The translations under genes were made by a program, and so were the position numbers. Below, one piece after another: positions 7,902 through 15,112 of a DNA stretch of 49,805 bases; position 1 is the first letter of the stretch, and each line of letters begins with the position of its first letter. Source of the DNA: Butyrivibrio sp. XPD2002 (GTDB taxonomy: Bacteria > Bacillota > Clostridia > Lachnospirales > Lachnospiraceae); assembly GCF_000423945.1 (NCBI RefSeq), contig NZ_KE384118.1, positions 50,755 to 100,559 of the forward strand. Reading direction: 5' to 3'. The notes under the pieces were generated by a model. The model made no database searches. It was given only the letters and a program-made list of their open reading frames with translations, and had not been told where the DNA came from.

Positions 7902-8330
7902 GTTTCTACCTCTGTTTTCTGCACCTTATCAACCAGAATTGTTGTTTTAGTAGTTTCTGATTGTCACAGTTGGCTTTATGCCGATAATTAATTGTTATAT
8001 TATCGTTATCAGTGCGTCTATTTCTTAAAAATCGCTGCTTCTGGTTGAATTTCAATTAAATATGAGCCTGTAAAAAAAGATATATGTACGTCAATCATCT
8101 CTTTTTTCAACAATTGACTCATCGCATTCGATATTAAATACTTTTATTATCACTATTACAAATAGTCGATACGTCGATATTGCCTAAAAAAATCACATAG
8201 ACGTAACATCCCAAAATCAAAAGCTCAAAGTTCAGTCAGTTTTCATCTCTTCAGCATTCTGACTTACCTATTGTGTTCAAAAACTTAGATCCAGACAGAA
8301 GCCTTCCTCCTTCAAACTGCCAAAAGAAAG
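7902..8330. other. 429-bp gene-free gap inside the fab operon
   Basis: No convincing coding region was found. The stretch is AT-rich and its longest minus-strand frame from ATG has 34 codons without a clear SD. Small inverted repeats are present: ACTATT-TGT-AATAGT (8149-8163), and CGATAAT with ATTATCG around a 10-nt loop near 7982-8005. A tandem TATCGAC is next to the first one. In related operons accB often sits within the fab genes; no biotinyl-domain remnant (MKM motif) was recognised. It may hold an internal promoter for fabG-fabF-fabZ or be a deletion scar. Confidence 0.6.
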
Positions 8331-9269
8331 TCAGCACGCCCTATCCAAAAACTCCTTAATACTCTCTGAGCTCTCCAGTGTTATGCATTCGATGTCATCA
8401 ACCTGCTTTTCCTTGGCAGTTCTCTTAACGAATCCTGTCAGCGCCTTTCCGGGGCCGATTTCAACGAAGCGTCTTACGCCCTTATCAAGAAGATACTCGA
8501 TTGTCTGGGTCATCTTAACACCGCTCTGAACCTGCTTCTCAAGAAGTCCGGGTACTGTTTCAGCAGCGTCGCGCTCGCTTCCCTTTACGTTGAATACAAC
8601 AGGAATCTTTTCTTCTTCAAAGCTTATGTCCTTGAAGTAGTCCTTTAGAGCATCTCCTGCAGGTGACATGAACTTTGTATGAAAAGGTCCGCTTACATTT
8701 AATGGCATGCACCTTTTCGCACCGTTTTCCTTAGCAATCTCAGATGCCTTCTCAACGGCCTTCTTCTCGCCGCCGATTACGATCTGTCCGGGACAGTTGT
8801 CGTTACAGATGGACACAACGCCCTCAGACTGAGCTTCGTCAACGCACTTCTGGAGCTCGTCTCTTGAAAGTCCCATGACTGCTGCCATTCCGGCTTCAAC
8901 ACCCTCAGCTGCCTTAGTCATGGCATCACCTCTGAAGGCTGCAAGCTTTATTGATGTCTCTGCATCCCACACACCTGCTGCATGAAGGGCTGAATACTCT
9001 CCAAGAGAAAGTCCTGCCAGGTAGTCGGGCTTAATTCCGTTCTTATCAAGGATTGCCGTTACACCTGCCGCAAATGCGACCATGCAGGGCTGTGTGTATT
9101 TTGTCTGGTTAAGTTCTCCCTCCGGATCCTCAAAGCACATTTCCTTTAAATCGAAGGAGAGCTCTGCCTTATCAAAAACGTTCTTAAATTCATCAAAATC
9201 GCGGTAGAGGTCTTCGCCCATGCCCTTGTGCTGGCTTCCCTGTCCCGCATATAAAAATGCTGTTTTCAT
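8331..9269 (-). CDS. fabD: Malonyl-CoA:ACP transacylase FabD
   Basis: 312 residues, the usual length. The N-terminal FLYAGQGSQ motif, nucleophile Ser88 in GLSLGEYSAL, and catalytic His in GPFHTKFM are present. It loads malonyl groups onto ACP for FabH and FabF. Its ATG overlaps the fabK stop codon (ATGA), so translation is probably coupled. It is the last gene before the 429-bp gap. Confidence 0.96.
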   Translation of the reverse strand: MKTAFLYAGQGSQHKGMGEDLYRDFDEFKNVFDKAELSFDLKEMCFEDPEGELNQTKYTQPCMVAFAAGVTAILDKNGIKPDYLAGLSLGEYSALHAAGVWDAETSIKLAAFRGDAMTKAAEGVEAGMAAVMGLSRDELQKCVDEAQSEGVVSICNDNCPGQIVIGGEKKAVEKASEIAKENGAKRCMPLNVSGPFHTKFMSPAGDALKDYFKDISFEEEKIPVVFNVKGSERDAAETVPGLLEKQVQSGVKMTQTIEYLLDKGVRRFVEIGPGKALTGFVKRTAKEKQVDDIECITLESSESIKEFLDRAC

Positions 9270-10165
9270 ACGCTCATCAGCTCCTCAAATATCTCTCTGA
9301 CAGGTCTTATCTCCTTAAGCTGACCGCAGGTCTGACCTGCCATGAGGCTTCCGGTTTCAATATCGCCCTCAAAGACTGCTCTTTTAAGGCTTCCAAGTGT
9401 GAACTTCTCAAGCTCCATAACATCGGCTCCTGCCTTTTCCTGCTTGATGTATTCCCTTGTCATCTTGTTCTTCAGGACTCTTACGGGTGTTCCGCCGATT
9501 CTTCCTGTTACAACGGCGTCAGTTCCCTTGGCTTTTACAACAGCCTTTTTGTAGTTCTCATGGATAGGACATTCCTCACTTGCAAGAAGGCAAGTTCCAA
9601 CCTGGATTCCGCAGGCGCCAAGAGCAAATGCTGCCTTGACCTGTCTGCTGTCCGCGATTCCTCCTGCTGCGATAACGGGAATATTTACCGTATCTACAGT
9701 CTGGGGAACCAGCGTCATGGTTGTCATCTCTCCTACATGTCCACCACTCTCACAGCCCTCTGCGATTATCATGTCAGCACCGCTCTTTTCAAGAGCCTTT
9801 GCAAGGATAGGTGCTGCAACAACCGGTATAACCGTTATGCCTGCTGCCTTCCACTTCTCCATGTATTTGGCAGGGTTGCCCGCTCCTGTGGTAACGACCT
9901 TGACACCCTCTTCGATAACGATATCTGCAAGCTCATCTGCATCAGGATGCATCAGCATGATGTTCACGCCAAAGGGCTTATCTGTTTTGCTCTTGCATTT
10001 TCTTATCTCTTCCCTGAGCATCTGAGGGCTCATTCCGCCTACGCCTATGAGTCCCAAAGCACCTGCATTGGAGCAGGCTGCCGCAAATTCTCCGGTTGCG
10101 ATATTCGCCATTCCTCCCTGAATGATCGGGTATTTTGTACCAAGTATCTCGTTTAGTTTTTTCAT
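9266..10165 (-). CDS. fabK: Enoyl-ACP reductase II FabK (FMN)
   Basis: 299 residues from the ATG at 10165; an upstream in-frame ATG at 10186 lies inside fabH and lacks a good SD. The TIM-barrel flavoprotein has IIQGGMANIATGEFAAA at the N-terminus, the conserved His in ESGGHVGEMTTM and the FMN phosphate-binding GACGIQVGTCLL. FabK enzymes reduce trans-2-enoyl-ACP with NAD(P)H and FMN, and replace FabI in many Firmicutes. Its position between fabH and fabD is the standard FabK context and separates it from the NPD paralogue at 238-1308. No fabI is present in this window. Confidence 0.95.
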   Translation of the reverse strand: MKKLNEILGTKYPIIQGGMANIATGEFAAACSNAGALGLIGVGGMSPQMLREEIRKCKSKTDKPFGVNIMLMHPDADELADIVIEEGVKVVTTGAGNPAKYMEKWKAAGITVIPVVAAPILAKALEKSGADMIIAEGCESGGHVGEMTTMTLVPQTVDTVNIPVIAAGGIADSRQVKAAFALGACGIQVGTCLLASEECPIHENYKKAVVKAKGTDAVVTGRIGGTPVRVLKNKMTREYIKQEKAGADVMELEKFTLGSLKRAVFEGDIETGSLMAGQTCGQLKEIRPVREIFEELMSV

Positions 10166-10166
10166 T

Positions 10167-11120
10167 TTAATTCCCTCTCCCGGCATAGCGTATAAGTGCT
10201 CCTGCCCAGGTAAGTCCTCCTCCGAAGCCGACCATCATAAGAAGGTCACCGCTTTTCACCTCGCCCTTCTTTACAAGCTCATCAAGTGCGATCGGCACTG
10301 ACGCAGCACTTGTATTTCCGTAGCGATCCATGTTCTTGTAAAACTTATTGGGATCTGCCTTCATTCTTCTTATGACAAAATCGATGATTCTCTCATTTGC
10401 CTGATGGCAGATCACTTTATCTACATCTTCGACTCCCAGTCCACTTTTTTCTTTTAGTTCCTCAATGCACCTTGGAATAATGGTTGTTGCGAATTTGAAA
10501 ACTTCCTTTCCTTCCATTCGAAGGTTGCTTGGCTTCTTGCCGGCTCCCTCAGCCATGATCTCGTATCCGCCCCTTGCACCAAGTGTTGACGCATAGATTT
10601 TTTCGTCGGATCGCCTTATCACCGCTGCACCCGCGCCGTCCCCAAATAATACGCAGGTGGTTCTGTCTGTCATATCAAGAAGCTTGGAAAGCTGCTCGCA
10701 CCCTATGACAAGTGCATGCTTTTCACCATTTCCGTTAAGCAGTCCTCTTGCAACTTCGATTCCATATAAAAAGCCGCTACAGGCTGCGTTCACGTCAAAG
10801 GCAGGAATGTTTTCACGAAGTCCCAGATGTCTTTGCACCATGCATGCCATACTGGGTGTTGCAAAATCACCTGAGACTGAGGCGCAAATGCAAACTCCTA
10901 TGTCCTCAGGCTCAAGTCCCGAATCCTCAAGTGCCTTCTTTGCCGCTTCAATTGCCAGCGAGTTCGCACATTCATCCTCAGCACAAAAATATCTGTTTTT
11001 AATTCCTGTTCTGGTGCTGATCCACTCATCGCTGGTATCTACTATCTTCGCAAGGTCGTCGTTTGAGACAACCCTGGAGGGAACCGCCATTCCGGTTCCT
11101 ATTATCTCTATATTTTCCAT
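10167..11120 (-). CDS. fabH: 3-oxoacyl-ACP synthase III FabH
   Basis: 317 residues. The catalytic triad is visible: Cys114 in NAACSGFLYG, His in VICHQANERI and Asn in RYGNTSAASV, with GVGGGLTW-like GFGGGLTWAGALIRY at the C-terminus. It condenses acetyl-CoA or branched/short acyl-CoA with malonyl-ACP to start fatty acid synthesis. The gap to accA is 4 bp and to fabK 1 bp. Primer preference (straight versus branched) cannot be told from the sequence alone. Confidence 0.96.
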   Translation of the reverse strand: MENIEIIGTGMAVPSRVVSNDDLAKIVDTSDEWISTRTGIKNRYFCAEDECANSLAIEAAKKALEDSGLEPEDIGVCICASVSGDFATPSMACMVQRHLGLRENIPAFDVNAACSGFLYGIEVARGLLNGNGEKHALVIGCEQLSKLLDMTDRTTCVLFGDGAGAAVIRRSDEKIYASTLGARGGYEIMAEGAGKKPSNLRMEGKEVFKFATTIIPRCIEELKEKSGLGVEDVDKVICHQANERIIDFVIRRMKADPNKFYKNMDRYGNTSAASVPIALDELVKKGEVKSGDLLMMVGFGGGLTWAGALIRYAGRGN

Positions 11121-11124
11121 ATGG

Positions 11125-12129
11125 TCATCCGATCTTCCTGTACTTCATCTGTCTCTCGTTCTTACAACCTGCTGGTGACAGTGTCATAAGCTCCTTCAAG
11201 TTTGACCAAAGTACTTCATCAAGATTTTTGAAAACTTCGCTGTAATCTCTCTGAGCGCCGCCCAGGGGTTCCTTCACAACTCCGTCTGCTACGCCGGCCT
11301 TCAGAAGATCATCCGCAGTGAGCTTCATAAGCTCGCAGGCTTCCTTATGTCTGTCTGCATCCTTCCAAAGTATGCTGGCAAACCCTTCCGGACTTAGGAT
11401 TGAATACACTGCGTTTTCAAGCATCAGAATTCTGTTGGCAACGCCTATTGCCAGCGCTCCTCCGGAATTACCCTCGCCTGTAACAACTGCGATTATCGGC
11501 ACATGGAACTGGCTCATCTTTGCAAGGTTAGTTGCAATAGCTTCGCCCTGTCCGTGCTCCTCAGCTTCAAGTCCGGGATAAGCCCCCGGTGTATCAATGA
11601 AGGTTATTATGGGTCTTCTGAATTTCTCAGCCTGGTTCATAAGTCGTAATGCTTTTCTGTAGCCTTCAGGACACGGCATTCCGAAGTTATAGGCCATGTT
11701 CTCTTCCATGGTGTGTCCCTTTCTGTGACCAAGAACTGTCACCGGGATTCCGTGGAATCTTGCAATGCCTCCATAGATACTTCTGTCCTCATCGAAGAGG
11801 TGATCTCCCTTTTGTTCAAAGAAATCTGTAAAAAGTCCCTCTATAAAATCATCTATGTGAGGTCTTTTAGGGTGTCTTGCAAGAAAGACCTTTTCATCCG
11901 GAGTCAGCTTGCTGCAGTCCTGTAAAAGATAATCCCTAAGCTGCTTAAGTCTGTCTATCTCAGTTCCGTGGTACTCCCAGGCTTCGTAGTCCTCCTCTAT
12001 TTCCTCGAGGACCTCGTCACATTCGATCGCTGAGTTTACAAGCTCTGCTGTCTCTCCTGCTGCCTTTTTTTCAAGTGCGCTGATTTTCTTATCAAGTTTT
12101 TCAACTGACTTCAAAACCTTTTCCAGCAT
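11125..12129 (-). CDS. accA: Acetyl-CoA carboxylase carboxyltransferase alpha subunit
   Basis: 334 residues from ATG at 12129, which is preceded by AGGAGG; an in-frame ATG at 12156 lies inside accD and is less likely. The N-terminal coiled helices and the carboxyltransferase (crotonase-fold) motifs FIDTPGAYPGLEAEEHGQGEAIA and GEGNSGGALAIG are typical. With AccD it transfers the carboxyl group from carboxybiotin to acetyl-CoA, forming malonyl-CoA. It follows accD by 10 bp. The biotin carrier (AccB) and biotin carboxylase (AccC) needed for a working enzyme are not in this window. Confidence 0.95.
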   Translation of the reverse strand: MLEKVLKSVEKLDKKISALEKKAAGETAELVNSAIECDEVLEEIEEDYEAWEYHGTEIDRLKQLRDYLLQDCSKLTPDEKVFLARHPKRPHIDDFIEGLFTDFFEQKGDHLFDEDRSIYGGIARFHGIPVTVLGHRKGHTMEENMAYNFGMPCPEGYRKALRLMNQAEKFRRPIITFIDTPGAYPGLEAEEHGQGEAIATNLAKMSQFHVPIIAVVTGEGNSGGALAIGVANRILMLENAVYSILSPEGFASILWKDADRHKEACELMKLTADDLLKAGVADGVVKEPLGGAQRDYSEVFKNLDEVLWSNLKELMTLSPAGCKNERQMKYRKIG

Positions 12130-12139
12130 TGTTACCTCC

Positions 12140-12988
12140 TCATGCGTGCAGCTCAATAAGCTGAATAAGAGTATCCCTCATCTCACTTCTTGGTACGATT
12201 CTGTCCACAAATCCATGGGCTTCAAGGTACTCACTTCTCTGGAATCCCTTGGGAAGCTTTTTGTGGATCGTCTGCTCGATAACCCTGGGTCCCGCAAAGC
12301 CTATAAGAGCTCCGGGCTCAGCCAGTGTGATGTCTCCCAGTGATGCAAAGCTTGCGGTAACTCCACCTGTTGTGGGATGTGTAAGGAAGCTTATGTAAAG
12401 TCCTCCCGCCGCATTGAACTCCTCAATTGCCGCTGCGGTTTTTGCCATCTGCATCAGGCTGAATATTCCCTCCTGCATTCTGGCTCCTCCGCTGGCTGAG
12501 AAGATGATGAGCGGAAGCTTTTTTTCCATGGCATACTCCACAGCCCTTGTCACCTTTTCACCAACAGTACTGCTCATACTTCCCATGAAAAAGCGACTGT
12601 CCAGAACAATGGTAACCACTCTGTGTCCGCCGATTTTTCCTGTAGCAGTAACTGCCGCTTCAGGGAGTCCTGTCTTCTCAGACTGGACCTTTAGCTTATC
12701 CCTGTACTCCGGGAATTTCATTGGATCCTTGGGCTCCATGCCCTCGTTCAGCTCCTTGAAGGTTCCCTTGTCCAGGATCAGTGAGAGCCTGTAGTATGCA
12801 CCGATTGCCCTGTAGTGTCCGCATACCGGGCATACGTAGTAGTTCTTCTGCCAGTCCTGCTTTAAGGCTCTCCTGTTACATGCTTTGCATTGTATGAAAA
12901 CCGGCTCCTTGTCTTTTTTCAGAAAAACCTCACCCAAATCCTTCCTTACTCTGGCAGGAAATGATAATGAGTCAAGAAATGTTCCCAT
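12140..12988 (-). CDS. accD: Acetyl-CoA carboxylase carboxyltransferase beta subunit
   Basis: 282 residues. An N-terminal four-Cys zinc ribbon (C-x2-C about residue 35 and CPVCGH about residue 55) is followed by the crotonase-fold carboxyltransferase domain (FSASGGARMQEG; GGVTASFASLGD; IGFAGPRVIEQT). It pairs with AccA. The SD AAGGAGG forms the loop of a small CGAAG-GAGG-CTTCG hairpin just before ATG, which could affect initiation. It follows acpP by 41 bp. Confidence 0.95.
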   Translation of the reverse strand: MGTFLDSLSFPARVRKDLGEVFLKKDKEPVFIQCKACNRRALKQDWQKNYYVCPVCGHYRAIGAYYRLSLILDKGTFKELNEGMEPKDPMKFPEYRDKLKVQSEKTGLPEAAVTATGKIGGHRVVTIVLDSRFFMGSMSSTVGEKVTRAVEYAMEKKLPLIIFSASGGARMQEGIFSLMQMAKTAAAIEEFNAAGGLYISFLTHPTTGGVTASFASLGDITLAEPGALIGFAGPRVIEQTIHKKLPKGFQRSEYLEAHGFVDRIVPRSEMRDTLIQLIELHA

Positions 12989-13029
12989 GTCGAAGCCTCC
13001 TTCGCCTATGTCTTAACATCTTCTGCTTC

Positions 13030-13257
13030 TTACTTGTTTGCCTCGATTGCCTTAAGTACGTCCTCAACTGTTGAAAGCTTAGCTACTTCCTCATCAGGAA
13101 TCTTGATACCAAGTCTCTCCTCGATTTCCATGTGAAGCTCAACAACGCTGAGTGAATCTGCGCCAAGGTCGTCGATAAGCTTGGACTCAAGCTTTACCTT
13201 GTCCTCATCTACTGCAAGAATTTCTGCTACGAGTGCCTTAAGTTCTTCAAAGTTCAT
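13030..13257 (-). CDS. acpP: Acyl carrier protein
   Basis: 75 residues from ATG at 13257 (SD GGAGG 8 bp upstream); a longer in-frame start at 13329 would run through the promoter and is rejected. The phosphopantetheine attachment Ser35 lies in LGADSLSVVEL. It is an acidic four-helix carrier for all fatty acid intermediates. It is the first gene of the fab operon and has a near-consensus promoter. Confidence 0.96.
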   Translation of the reverse strand: MNFEELKALVAEILAVDEDKVKLESKLIDDLGADSLSVVELHMEIEERLGIKIPDEEVAKLSTVEDVLKAIEANK

Positions 13258-13271
13258 TTTTGTTTCCTCCG

Positions 13272-13356
13272 TTTTAACTAAATATATTTTAACTAAATTA
13301 CTTTGAAATAGTAACGTGAGAGTTTCCATTTGTCAACATAAAATTTCAAGGAAACT
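13272..13356 (-). promoter_or_regulatory. acpP/fab operon promoter with operator-like repeats
   Basis: On the minus strand a perfect -35 TTGACA (13331-13336) and -10 TACTAT (13308-13313) are separated by 17 bp. An inverted repeat TTACT-N7-AGTAA (13298-13314) overlaps the -10. Arms AGTTTCC/GGAAACT (13321-13327 and 13350-13356) flank the -35. Two direct copies of TTTTAACTAAAT (13272-13283, 13287-13298) lie in the leader. The -10 repeat is a good candidate repressor site, for example for the MarR-family protein at 4838-5302; this is inference. Confidence 0.8.
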
Positions 13357-13505
13357 AGGTGTCTCATGAAAGTTTAAAACATTTGTTTTCGCTATAAAGT
13401 TTTCTCAGAATGGACTCGATAATAATAGTGAACAATAAAAAACATGCGCAAACGGCCGATTGCATGAAACAAAATAAAATCCAGTAACAACGGAGGTATT
13501 CAGCT

Positions 13506-13670
13506 ATGTATATGTATGAATTGTTTCTTGCAAAAGATGTTAACGGAAGAAGTATCCACTTCATAGAAACAAACCACAAGGTAGACGACTTAGAGATATG
13601 GCTTAAGAAGCTGGTTAAAGACAATACAATTACCGAAGATGTTGCAGACGCAGTAACCTTTGTATGGTAA
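13506..13670 (+). CDS. Small conserved-looking hypothetical protein (54 aa)
   Basis: A 54-codon frame reading MYMYELFLAKDVNGRSI at the start and VADAVTFVW at the end. A strong SD (GGAGG, 9 bp before ATG) and a downstream hairpin terminator (13761-13796) mark it as a real monocistronic gene, divergent from acpP. The composition is that of a folded soluble protein with charged helices (KVDDLEIWLKKLVKDN). No family is recognised. Open frames on the opposite strand covering it look non-coding. A CATGC/GCATG inverted repeat lies in the leader at about 13443-13466. Confidence 0.7.
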   Translation: MYMYELFLAKDVNGRSIHFIETNHKVDDLEIWLKKLVKDNTITEDVADAVTFVW

Positions 13671-13760
13671 ACAAAACGAATCAGAATATCCAAAGCTCGA
13701 TAAGGCAAATACAATAAGATCAGTCCACAGAGCACACGGGATAAAAAAGTTTTCAAAATA

Positions 13761-13796
13761 AAAAGGAGCTATGCCCCGCGAAGCATAGCTCCTTTT
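13761..13796. terminator. Bidirectional terminator between the 54-aa gene and the EAL gene
   Basis: A 14-bp perfect stem (13761-13774 with 13783-13796) encloses an 8-nt loop CCCGCGAA. Runs of A and T flank both sides, so it can end transcription of the EAL gene on the minus strand and of the small gene on the plus strand. Confidence 0.9.
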
Positions 13797-13804
13797 GATT
13801 TGTG

Positions 13805-15112
13805 TCATTTGTTATAAACCTTATTTTTCAGGCGTTCCTCAAACTCCTCTAACGGAAGCGGTCTGTCGTAGTAGTAGCCCTGAATGATATAACAGCCCAC
13901 CTTGTTAACGAAGTCTATCTGATCCTGTCGCTCTACGCCCTCTGTGATGACCTCCATCCCAAGCTCCGAAGCCATGTGGATAATATCCGTCAGGATTATC
14001 TTATCCTTCCATGAAAACTCAGGCGTATTTATGAAGGAACGGTCAATTTTCAAAGTGTGAACCTCGAATTCCCTAAGCGTAGCAAGGGAGGAATAACCCG
14101 CTCCAAAATCATCTATCGCGGTGTTAATACCCCTTTCACGAAGGTCGCTGATGAACTTAGCCAGTTCGCCGTGCTCCTGTTCATCTACGGTCTCAGTGAG
14201 CTCAACCTCGATGTATTTTTTATCTATTCCCGAATTGATGATGATCCTGTCGATGTTTGCGGCGAGGTCAGGGTCAACCATGTCTTTTCTTGAAAAATTG
14301 ACGGATATGGTTACGGGCTCAAAGCCGTTGTCCATCCACTTTTTAATATCCTCACAGGTTTTCTTAAGTACATAGAAATCCAGAAGATATATCTCTCCGT
14401 TCTGCTCAAGCGGCGGTATAAATATTCCGGGAGATATCATCTGACCGTCATGGTTCCAGCGAACAAGTCCCTCAGCACCCACAAGAGTATTATTTCTTGA
14501 GTCAACCTTGGGCTGATAAAAAACCAGAAATTCCTGATTCTGCAGGGCACTCTGATACTGCTCCAGCACAGTTTTCTGAACAGCTACCCTCTTTATCATC
14601 TCCTCGGTTACACTTACCACAGGAACATGGAGTATGTGCTTGGCATGCTGAAGCGCAATGGATGGTCTGCTGATGGCTTCACCGGGATCATCAAAATTTT
14701 CCTCAATATCCCAGAGGCCGATCGTAGAAGGGATTCTTACCTTTTCCTCCTTACCGTTTGCCGTAAAGGTCACCTCTATACCGTTAAGAAGGCGGCAGAA
14801 TTTTTCCTTTCTGCATTTTCTGACAAGAGCAACGAAATTATCTCCTCCCAGATGTCCCAGCACCTCGTCCTCATCAAGGAATTCCTTAACCTTCTCTGAA
14901 AATCTGATCACGATGCTATCAGCAGCTTCTATTCCGTACTTCTGATTGATATTGCTAAACCCCTTCAGATTAAAAAGGAAAGCAGTGTATTCCTTAATTG
15001 TGCCAATAATAATCCTACCGTGGATCTCATCAATGTATCCACCGGCATTTGGAAGGCCTGTCAAATAATGAACTTTTCTGTCCTGAATAATCTTTCTGAT
15101 ATTATCTGGCAT
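13805..15112 (-). CDS. c-di-GMP phosphodiesterase-like protein (degenerate GGDEF plus EAL)
   Basis: 435 residues. The N-terminal half is a GGDEF domain with signature LGGDNF (residues 88-93) instead of GGDEF, so cyclase activity is unlikely. The C-terminal EAL domain keeps the catalytic set: Glu214 in the variant EGLVRW, Asn in VNFSR, Glu in ELTETV, the Asp pair in IDDFGAGYSSL, Lys in LKIDRSF and Glu in TEGVE. It probably hydrolyses c-di-GMP, with the degenerate GGDEF acting as a nucleotide sensor. There is no membrane segment. ATG overlaps the stop of the upstream REC-GGDEF gene (TAATG), so a cyclase and a phosphodiesterase are co-translated. Confidence 0.9.
   Translation of the reverse strand: MPDNIRKIIQDRKVHYLTGLPNAGGYIDEIHGRIIIGTIKEYTAFLFNLKGFSNINQKYGIEAADSIVIRFSEKVKEFLDEDEVLGHLGGDNFVALVRKCRKEKFCRLLNGIEVTFTANGKEEKVRIPSTIGLWDIEENFDDPGEAISRPSIALQHAKHILHVPVVSVTEEMIKRVAVQKTVLEQYQSALQNQEFLVFYQPKVDSRNNTLVGAEGLVRWNHDGQMISPGIFIPPLEQNGEIYLLDFYVLKKTCEDIKKWMDNGFEPVTISVNFSRKDMVDPDLAANIDRIIINSGIDKKYIEVELTETVDEQEHGELAKFISDLRERGINTAIDDFGAGYSSLATLREFEVHTLKIDRSFINTPEFSWKDKIILTDIIHMASELGMEVITEGVERQDQIDFVNKVGCYIIQGYYYDRPLPLEEFEERLKNKVYNK

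Noticed and set aside
8040..8141. 34-codon frame with ATG on the minus strand in the fab gap
   Set aside because: No SD, low-complexity AT-rich codons, no accB-like motif; too weak to call.
9257..10156. 299-codon open frame on the plus strand
   Set aside because: Lies entirely opposite fabK, Cys/Ser-rich composition, no family motif; an antisense shadow.
13258..13505. Riboswitch or FapR site upstream of acpP
   Set aside because: The repeats do not match the FapR consensus as I remember it, and no known riboswitch core is visible; kept only as generic operator-like repeats.
13364..13756. 130-codon open frame on the minus strand opposite the 54-codon gene
   Set aside because: No SD, composition like a reversed coding strand (Ser/Leu/Phe-rich), and it runs through the terminator hairpin; the plus-strand small gene has better signals.
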